64,000 nucleotides of DNA, taken from positions 310,001 to 374,000 of the forward strand of contig JAPJBO010000056.1 of the NCBI GenBank assembly GCA_030068145.1, written 5' to 3'. The number at the start of each line of letters is the position of its first letter. Position 1 is the first letter of the stretch. A program made the translations under genes and the position numbers. Shown here piece by piece: positions 56,461 to 64,000 of the stretch. The notes below the pieces were generated by a model that ran no database searches, was not told where the DNA came from, and was given only the letters and a program-made list of their open reading frames with translations. This stretch comes from Diplonema papillatum. Taxonomy: Eukaryota; Euglenozoa; Diplonemea; Diplonemida; Diplonemidae.

Positions 56461-59023
56461 CTAAAACTTGGGGCCACGTCTCCGACCAGTGTACTTCGTG
56501 TTCTTGCGCGTCTTGGCGCCCTTCTTCTCTTGTTGTTCCTGTGTGCGCGTGTTTAAGGCATAGATATGGCATAAATGGGTGACGTCTGAAGCATCTGAAG
56601 TGTTTAAACATGCCTTGGTGGGATTGCAAGAATGTGCTTGGAATGGATATGTGCTCAACACCGCACTGGTCCCATCTGGCCGTGTTACGGTCCTTTAAGC
56701 CACGGCGACACAAAAGGCGGGCCATCATCAGCGCGAAACCTGCACCCACTGAATGGGTTCTGGTTTGAACATTCAACCCAGTCTCGACGAATGCAGGTTG
56801 CTCTGGTTTATCGGATCAGTTCACGAACCGTAGTCTTCGAAGTTCTAGATCCCGCGTCGAAAGCCGGACAAAAACGAGTCTGTTCGGACCGGCTGGTTTA
56901 AGCTGCGGGCGGGGCGAAATGGAACCCAAAGGAGAAAGAGGGGCGAGGCATACCTTTTTACGTACGATCCATTCCTTGCTACCTTTAGAGATGCTCGTTT
57001 TCCGCTGTGTTAAGGACGAGTGGGTAATTTAACACGTTCTCTTCCGCGGGGGGGGAAATCTTAGTTTAGTGTTTGGGCAGAATCTGATGATACCATCAAG
57101 TCTTCTTCTCGAAGATGCTGATTACGAAAGGAAAAAGACAGGCGCTTCGCTTTGTTGATCGTTTTCCCACTGTGTCATTTTCAGGTTGGGAATGCTGGCC
57201 AACCACCAAACCACGCTGCCTACGTCTTTTTAGCCTGCACAATACATCGAAGGGCAACGCCAGCCACGGTTAACCAGGCGGACCTGCACTAGCATTGGCT
57301 GTTCGTAGATCGTCACAGCCATGCTACAGAACAGGGCACGGGCAAGTCCCGGCGCGAGGGCATCTACTTTGGATTGGGATGACCCTACTGTAATGTAACA
57401 GGTGGGGAGGAAGAAGGGACACACACCTTCTTGCGGCCTCGCTTGTCACTCTCCGATAGCTGCACCTTGCGCTTGCGGGATCCAACGGCGATGGTCGTCG
57501 CTTGAGAGGCGGTCTCATCTGCGTACACGACGACACCATCGCTATCCTCCTCGTCTTCCTCGTCTTCTTCATCTTCTTCATCTTCTTCGGCCTCCTCCAT
57601 GTCCTCATCCGAGTCTTCGTCCACGTAGTCGTGCGCGATGTCAGTCCTTCCTGTCTCCGTGACATACTCGTGCTGCGGCCCTGCGAACAACACCAAGAAA
57701 TGCTGTTCGGTTTTGTTAGCGTTTTTGTTGTCACCCAAGAAGAAGAAAGAGGAAGAAATGTGAAAACGGGTGGAAAAAAGAAAGAAAAAGGCCGCTCCTG
57801 GTCCAGGAACGTGACGGTCGACCACAGCTTGCAAAGCTTGAGTCGGAGGCAGCACAGTGTCACAACCCCGTCCGCTCTGCCCTGCGGCTGACCGTCTCGA
57901 CGAGCTTGTGTTCAGCGCGAGCGCCAAGCCCCAAGGTGCGCCAAGTAGGCCCGTGGCTCTGCAGTACCGCCGAACACGTGAAGCTTGGCTCCCGTGTAGC
58001 AGGCTTTCCCTGGCAAGGGGAGGCTTTCTTTTTTTTTGCGCTTTCAAGAAGGGGGCGTCCCTGTCGCATTTAATTTCGACTCTTTTATAGAGGTTTTGTT
58101 AGCTTGAGAATTTGGTCGACAGAATCCCAGCCCTCGGAAAACTCCCAGCTGCCGCGAGCCAGCTGCCACGGCGCAGCCCCCCCCTCTGCAATGCGGTTAC
58201 GTGATACGTGCCCGGACAGTAGTGACAACCACAAAGAGGTGCACCCCTGTCGGGTACATAAACGTGCAGTGTGCCGCAACTGAGACTTTTAGTAACTCCG
58301 AACAACTTATGGACAGTTACGTGGGAGGACTTTTTGTATATAAGGCCCTGGCGGGTCTACACTTAGCGAAATCTACACCCACCGTAAGTGTAGATGCGCT
58401 AGGGGTAGCTGCCGATTCACGCGGGTGGGAGCGCGGCACACCTTCTTGGCTCGCGTGGAGTGAGGGTAGTCGACGACGAGCCCCCCGGAGAACCCGGCTT
58501 TGGTGGCGAAGTGCAGGAGCATGTTCGACTGCTGCGGGTTCGCGGGGTAGAACTGCAGGACGGCCCGGGCGCCCCTGCGGAGGACCGAGTACAGCGACGA
58601 GAAGAACTTCTTCATGCGCAGCTGCGGGATGTGCTCCCTCCGGTCGGCGTTGCACAGCCACTGCAGCGCGGAGATGCTGATCGCGCCGTCGAACGTGCCC
58701 GGCCGGAACGGCAGCCCGGTGCCCATGTCGTGGTGCAGCATGTCGCCGCTGACCCCGCTCTCCAGCGCCACGTCGATCATCGGCCGGCTGATGTCCGTTC
58801 CGATGAACCGGTGGCCCTTCGCCTCCAGCGCGGAGCCGCTGAGCCCGGCGCCGCAGCCGATGTCGAGCATCAAACAGCTCGTCTCCGGCATCCGGAGCAG
58901 CTCGATCGCCCGCATCGACAGCTTCGTCTGGATGTGCGTCATCCGGCTGTTCCGCAGGTACTTCGCCGCCCCGTCCGCATTGTAGATCACCTCCGGCGGC
59001 GCGATGAGCTCCGGTCGCGACAT
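56461..59023 (-). CDS. BUD23: 18S rRNA (guanine-N7) methyltransferase BUD23/WBSCR22, three exons: 58442-59023, 57427-57702, 56461-56538 (311 aa)
   Basis: BUD23 (with Trm112) methylates a guanine of 18S rRNA during small-subunit maturation (family knowledge). Exon 1 (ATG 59023, MSRPELIAPPEVIYN) has the SAM site LDIGCGAGLSGSALEAKGHR, DISRPMID, ISALQWLCNA and VVDYPHST, and ends AAG|GTGTGC. Exon 2 begins after CCGAACAG with HFLVLFAGPQ, the expected continuation, then a long Asp/Glu run (DEEDEEDEEDEED) and a basic stretch (GSRKRKV), ending AAG|GTGTGT. Exon 3 follows CGCACACAG and reads EQQEKKGAKTRKNTKYTGRR to GPKF, the conserved C terminus. Exon lengths 582, 276 and 78 are all multiples of three. 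The acidic run is longer than in animal or yeast versions. Introns are 739 and 888 nt and carry repeats. CTTTGCGAAG directly precedes the ATG. Confidence 0.93.
56539..57426. repeat. BUD23 intron 2, filled with families D, H and B
   Basis: Family D at 56625-56770 ('caagaatgtgcttggaatgg'), family H at 57060-57115 and family B at 57120-57280 ('gacaggcgcttcg', 'acgctgcctacgtcttttta', 'cattgaagg'-type). Together about half of the intron. Confidence 0.75.
57703..58441. repeat. BUD23 intron 1, with families I and M
   Basis: Family I at 57795-57920 ('gagtcggaggcagcacagtg', 'ccgctctgccctgcggctga', shared with 15780-15870) and family M at 58200-58360 (inverted relative of 31345-31495). Confidence 0.75.
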
Positions 59024-59089
59024 CTTCGCAAAGGGTGAAGCCCGCTGGCTCTTCCTATCAGTTTTTTCGTGTGTCCCCCCCCCGGCCCT

Positions 59090-59460
59090 ATTCGAGCGTG
59101 AGTTCGCTTGGGGAATCACGGGGTTTAAAGTTCTCGGCGTGACGGAATCTATTAATTTTCAGTATTTCGAGTTTCGTCACCGATTTTACTGGAGACGCTG
59201 CCGCGGGGAAAGATGCCGGCCTACTCTTTCGTGGCCCGATTGCTCATTGTCGAGTGCCGCTCGAATACTTTGTGGCAACATGTGCGGCAGCTTCTGCCGC
59301 TTATCAACGGCCTTACTTTTACAGTATTTCGAGTATCGTCGACAATTTTACCGGTGAAGCTGCCGCGGGGAAGGATGTCGACCTACTATTTCGTGGCCCG
59401 ATTTCTCATCGTCGAGGGGTAGAAAGTGCCGCTCGGGTGATCTGCAGCAACCTCTCGAAT
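59090..59460. repeat. Family E copy followed by a ~165-bp tandem duplication
   Basis: Family E words at 59090-59140. Then 'cagtatttcgagt', 'gctgccgcggggaa', 'cctact…tttcgtggcccgat' and 'gtgccgctcg' occur twice, from 59160 and from 59322. Confidence 0.8.
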
Positions 59461-62359
59461 ATCAACAACCAAGGGAGACGCTCGCCGCTAGGCGAGGCCA
59501 GGATCTGGGCACATTCGGCTGAGGTGCACGGCTGAGGCGTCACCGAGCAGAAGCTTCCCTGTGAAGCAGCCTTTCCATCCGGACACTCCAGGTGTTGCTT
59601 CCGGGTGTCCTTCAAAAAAAGGGGACGGAGATCCGCTTTCGACACAGCCGCTTCTTGAGTTCAAACCGCTTCTTCGACCGCATGCCAAAAGCTGAAGGGG
59701 AGAAGCACTGCGGTACAAACAAATAGAGCCCCAAGGGAAACAGGGGGTGGGTGGGGGTGAACAAGAGGGTCCGGAGTACAAACGAGGGGACTGGGGGAGA
59801 AGGGAGATTGGGGAAGAAGCTGCAGTTTGCAACGAGTTCGGTGCGCCGCCGCCAGCCGCGAGCTGTTGAAGCCTCCCCAGCCCACGCGCGGGAACGGAGC
59901 GTTGGCGGCGGAGGGGGACGGTGTTTCGGTGTTTGCTGCCGTATTTGATGAATGCGGGCAAGAGCCGCCAAAATGCCTGCGAAGACCCTTCATCAAGACA
60001 CCCGCTGCATTTTTCGCATGGCTGGGTGTCCCCCCGTCACGTAGGCGCCCACACAGGTCAGGCTAAGTTCACCGGGGAACGGGGAGCTGCGCCGTAGCGT
60101 TCGCAGGGCAACGCGAAGCTCGACCACTGCTCCTTCACGGCGGGGGATTGCAAGAACGTGCTTGGAATGGATATGTGCTCAACACCGCACTGGTCCCGTC
60201 TGCGCCGTGTTTCGGTCCTTTAAGCCACGGACACAGTGTCTGCAGACAGGACAGCGGTGTGCGTCTGGTTTGTCAGGCGGCTGTTCGTAGCTCGTCAGCC
60301 AGGACCACCCGTGCTACTACTACACACGGTGGGAGGGGAGCAGTTCGCTTTGAGACGGTTGGATACGAGACTGCCTGCAAGGCGGCCTTCGCTATGCTCA
60401 ATATCAGGAGGTTCGTGGGCATGAGTAGGTGTCTTCGGAGATAGTCTTTGCCCCGGTCTGGAGGTCAAACGGTCGCAGACTCATGTTCGAGGCGGCAACT
60501 CTACGGCCTTCTATCCTCTCCCCGATGCAAAGAAACAGCTAATCCCCAGAAGAACCTGGGCTCTGGATCCAACTGCTACAAGCTTAATTTCAGGGTTGTT
60601 AAACCTGCACGGCGCACGCCACAGGCGCCGATGACGAAGTTGGGCCGGCAGTTTCTTGTGTTTCGATGAAGGAAAAGAATCGGCTTCGATTGAAGGAGAA
60701 AGAACGGCCCAGCGACGTGCCAAAGGAGGAGTCCTTTGAAAACTTATTGTGGAGGGGGTGGACGTTATTGGCCCACGACTTGCACCAAGAGAGTGCTTTG
60801 TTTACATTATTCGCTTTTTGACACGAAAGAGGGTGGGGTCGGATACTCCCAGTCACGGTAAGTTTCCGACTCCAGCAATCGTGAGCAGCACGAACTCAAA
60901 GGGGCCTGGTCAAGTATTACCCTGCAGGATTGGCATACTTTCAAATAGATTCGAGGGACTGCCATGTGCTTGTACGACGGAGGCTAGAGGGAGAACACAA
61001 TACAACTACACAGTGGGTCTTTTTCGTTGAACGCTTACGCTCGCTACACCCAGATTTACCTGTGTTCGGGTGGGCTATAGCCAGTTTTCCTTCGCAACAG
61101 GCAGTCTCCTCTAAGTATTTCCTACAAAAGCAGCTTAGAAAGGGGGGGGGGGGTCGAACAATCACAGTTATTTGCCACACTGCCTAAAGACGCTACCACT
61201 ATTGATCCTGCTACTGTTCAGCTCCCCAGAACCCTTTTAATATTCGACAAATCGAATAATAACACAGGTGTTATTCTTCGACCCCTTTACAAAAAGGGGG
61301 GGAAAGGGCACCCTGCGCTCGGTTCCGAGCCGGGGGGGTTGCAACCCTTTCTGCCGCGGTCACCCCCCCCCAGATTCCCCCCCTCTACCCATCTGAAGCT
61401 CGCTCCTGGCTGCCGCGCCCTCTTAAATCTTGAGTGAGGGCGATCCGGATTCACAAGAGTTAACGGTTTCTTTCTTTATTTCGTCGTTGGTTGGCGGGCG
61501 TAGTTCGAGGGAAGAAAATGCCGGCCCAAAAAAAGCTGCCTCCCAACTTGATGCTCGCCGGACGGACACCGAGAGGATGGAGTGCCTGCGGAAAAGAGAC
61601 AAAACGACCCGCCGCGTGCATGTGGGAGGTCTGCTGCTTGGCGTCGGCATTTTCCCGGAGAACAATAGGAAGAATCAAGGGTAGTCATACAACGGGGTAA
61701 CAACACGGCCCACTCGCTACATACGGTTTTACAGACTGGATAATATGTAATACATCATGTGAAACGACAGCACCGTGCTATCACATGGTACTACTGCTCA
61801 AAAACCATGTGATAAGCACGCTTGTCGTTTCCATAGCAAGTGGGTCGTGAACGGGCATGGGGAAAGGGTCGAATCGTGGGAACAGGTTTGAATACACAAG
61901 ACGGAACTATATTCCGAGCCTCCGCGAACGTCGGCACGGCAAGGGATACCTCAGCTCCCAACCAACCTGCGCCAACCGGGGGGGGTGGGGGGACGCCCGT
62001 GGCTTGCACGTGAGGCCTCGACGCGGTTCGCAAAGAAAATGGCCAGGACGGCAGCGACAGCATGCCGTTACTCGGCCAACACGAGCGAGGGCGGCGCAAT
62101 CGCAGAAGAGAGAGTGCGCTGCGTGGTAAGCAGTTCGACGATGACCTTGCGGCCAGTACGCGCTCCATAAGACAGGCGCTTCGTTTTGTATGTGCGTGTC
62201 GGCTGTTCGGCTTCCCACCCCGCCGCCAAGAAACCCCCGGCTGTTGCAGCCAGCCGGCACAATACTTTGTAGGGCAGCCGGCAAGATTGCTGGTGCTAAA
62301 AAAAGCGAGGTGCAGCGCATGCAGCGGGGGGTACCTGAACAGCTTCACTGCCGCCGCGC
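59461..62359. other. Spacer with families D, K, C and B
   Basis: Family D 60145-60320, family K 60818-60955 running straight into family C 60955-61140, and family B 62165-62305. At 59660-60066 both strands carry long GC-rich open frames (minus: MKGLRRHFGGSCPHSSNTAA; plus: GDGVSVFAAVFDECGQEPPK); one of them may be a real exon, but I cannot decide which. Confidence 0.5.
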
Positions 62360-62541
62360 CTAATAATACATGTGCGGCAGAGGCTGGTGGTGGTACATGG
62401 GCAGATATGCCGGAGGAGGAACGGGCGAGTGCGTGATTGGAAGAGACGCCGGCTGGTGCATAGGCGACGACGACCGCTCGCGCTTCGGAGACAAGCTGTG
62501 ACGGATCGTCCGCATCTCCTTCAGCGTCCTGGGCGAAAGCG
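62360..62541 (-). CDS. Terminal exon of an unidentified Ser/Pro/His-rich protein (partial)
   Basis: Two leading bases and 59 codons before TAG. The exon follows an excellent acceptor (CAACCCTCCCTGCAG). The peptide reads LSPRTLKEMRTIRHSLSPKR, then a Pro/His-rich tail (VPPPAYLPMYHHQPLPHMYY). Third positions are strongly GC-rich, as in the confident genes, which supports this frame over the alternative frame that continues to 61791. There is no start codon, so the upstream exons must lie to the right, within the next 1 kb or beyond the window. Looks like a disordered, SP-motif-bearing regulatory tail; family unknown. Confidence 0.5.
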
Positions 62542-63462
62542 CTGCAGGGAGGGTTGTTGGATAAACACCATCCTTTGGGGCTCGCTTGGTTCGATCCGAA
62601 CGCTGCGCAATGAATGGTTGGAGAAAGGCGAAGCCGCAGGAAGCTGCCCATTCTTGCTGCGCTGAATACACGCGTTTCTGCTTTTCGGGACGATCAGATA
62701 CCCCTATTCAAACCCCTGTGCCTGACCGCAGCTTTGGATTTAACGACTTTGCGGCACTTCTGTCAGAGCACTGTAGCTACGTTCACGCTCCCTCTGCCTG
62801 TGACATAACTTTGAAGACAACATCCGCGGTTTTATTCTGAACTCGTGTTTGCCGTTCGGTGTTTGCAAAATACTTGCGCCGCCAGTGTCTGTCTCAAGGA
62901 GTCGAACGAAACGCGAGCTCGTGTTTCAGGGCGGGAGATGGGGGAGGAAAAACTTAGTTTAATGTTTAGGCAGAACGCTGCCTCGCATGCATGTTTGATG
63001 CTAGCATCAAGTCTTCGTCGAAGAAAGTGTAAAATAAAATAGGGGGGGGGGCAGCGCTCTTGTTAAGGATCAGCCACTTTGGCCGGATGGCCGGATAAAC
63101 CAGACCCCCCCCCCCCCTCTACAGTGCAGTTGCCTTGGAGGCTGGGTGGTCAAATTCTCTAAGGTGAAATGGTCAAAATTCCCTGCCAAAAGTGGGCCCA
63201 CAAAAATTTTCCAAAGTGTGGTATTTGGGGTATTTGGGACAATAATACTCTCCTCCTCGCCCGTCTCGCTGCTCCGTACTCGCTGCTCTCGTCCTTGCTG
63301 CTGCGTGATGTCAGATTGATGGTGCGTAACAAACGTAGAAAGGTCATGCAGAGATTCTCGTGTGTATGCCACGACTTCTTCACGTGCGCGGAGTCGCTGC
63401 GTTGACATAACAATGATCAAGATGTAAACTTTCAGAGAAGTGTCCTGGGCTAAAAATCCATT
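62542..63462. other. Spacer with family H and C/G runs
   Basis: Family H at 62950-63025 (palindrome gatgctagcatc), G and C runs at 63043-63120. No gene seen. Confidence 0.5.
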
Positions 63463-64000
63463 TCAAAACCATGATTGCGGCGTTGGTAGACCGCGCGATA
63501 GCGGGTCGGCGAGCTGCTCCTTCGTGGAAACATACGCCAATTCCAGCCGCTGTTCTCTGAGGGCGGCAGTCCTCTTCGCCGACCTGAGCACCTCAGCCGT
63601 GAGGAAATCGCGGCATCGCCCGCGCGCCGCGGAATGAACGCATACGGTGTTGTCCACCATCGCCCTTATAGTCGCCCTTCGTGGAAGGAGGGGTGAGATC
63701 CGCACTACGCCTTTCAACAAAGCGCGGGCCTCCAGCCTGTGTATTGGCTCGCCCGACTCACAAGCATCCCATGTGCCCCCTTCAGCGAAGAAACCAGAAG
63801 CTAGAATGCCCCAACCGGAGAGGGAGGCATCCGTGTAAAGGAGGAAGACGCGCCCCCGGGTCTTCTCTGGCACGCTGTGCCACTGGCCAATTTCCCGTGT
63901 GACCGCCCGGAGCGCCGAAGCAAAGGAAGGCCATATCGGACAAGCCGTGTCCCAGAGCCGCGGTTGGTCAGCTAGGAGCCTGCCGAAACGCGACTGGAAA
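63463..64000 (-). mobile_element. Retroelement pol fragment: RNase H domain, open at the window edge
   Basis: The minus frame is open from the window edge (64000) to a stop at 63463. RNase H signature residues are in order: D in LLYTDASLSGWGIL, E in HRLEARALLKGV, D in RAMVDNTVCVH and D in KEQLADPLSRGLP. The last motif and the WGI after TDAS are typical of DIRS/Ngaro/VIPER-type and related retroelements rather than cellular RNase H1. The reverse transcriptase would lie to the right, outside the window. The stop comes soon after the domain. No terminal repeats are visible here. Confidence 0.75.

Noticed and set aside
61791..62651. 286-codon minus frame overlapping the 62360 terminal exon
   Set aside because: The alternative frame ending in LPHMYY has clearly higher third-position GC after the same acceptor, and the long frame runs through a family B repeat.

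Overview
Kind of organism. The window looks like nuclear DNA of a repeat-rich, GC-rich protist. My best guess is Euglenozoa, specifically a diplonemid-like organism (inference). The reasons are these. Every confidently recognised gene lies on the minus strand (FYVE protein, arginase, DUS2, F-box-like protein, giant REJ/GPS protein, JmjC protein, BUD23), as expected of unidirectional, polycistronically transcribed arrays. Several genes have an AG close upstream of the ATG, as expected if a spliced leader is added. At least two genes are nevertheless interrupted by ordinary GT-AG cis-introns, which argues against trypanosomatids. A retroelement RNase H of DIRS/VIPER-like appearance sits at the right edge. 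Coding regions have high GC at third positions; the spacers are lower in GC and full of short repeats. Dinoflagellates also have unidirectional arrays, but the introns seen here use GT donors.

Layout, left to right (all genes read right to left). 1-3.8 kb: spacer, a 50-codon tryptophan-rich small gene, and a FYVE-domain gene whose 3' end is duplicated. 3.8-8.4 kb: spacer with a candidate exon and a broken copy of the arginase 3' end. 8.4-9.6 kb: arginase/agmatinase-family enzyme. 11.1-12.4 kb: tRNA-dihydrouridine synthase 2. 12.8-13.0 kb: a small inverted-repeat element. 14.8-15.4 kb: hypothetical gene, possibly with a 37-nt intron. 18.1-20.8 kb: hypothetical three-exon gene of 155 aa with a 1.9-kb repeat-filled intron. 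20.8-36.6 kb: a gene-poor block of satellites, microsatellites, a perfect MITE and interspersed repeats. 36.6-37.2 kb: F-box-like gene. 37.2-39.6 kb: microsatellite, tandem duplication and a decayed piece of the next gene. 39.6-49.9 kb: a single 10.3-kb uninterrupted reading frame for a REJ/EGF/GPS membrane protein. 51.8-54.9 kb: JmjC/cupin gene, reconstructed here as two exons. 56.5-59.0 kb: BUD23, reconstructed as three exons. 62.4-62.5 kb: terminal exon of an unknown gene. 63.5-64.0 kb: retroelement RNase H, open at the window edge.

How it fits together. The genes are functionally unrelated housekeeping and membrane genes (RNA modification by DUS2 and BUD23, arginine catabolism, endosomal PI3P binding, ubiquitin adaptor, oxygenase-like protein), as expected of a polycistron rather than an operon. 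The striking feature is the spacer and intron DNA. About a dozen families of 50-200-bp interspersed repeats recur in both orientations, many of them inside the introns. Three genes also have partial copies of their own 3' ends lying just downstream of the intact gene. No tRNA, rRNA or CRISPR was recognised by eye.
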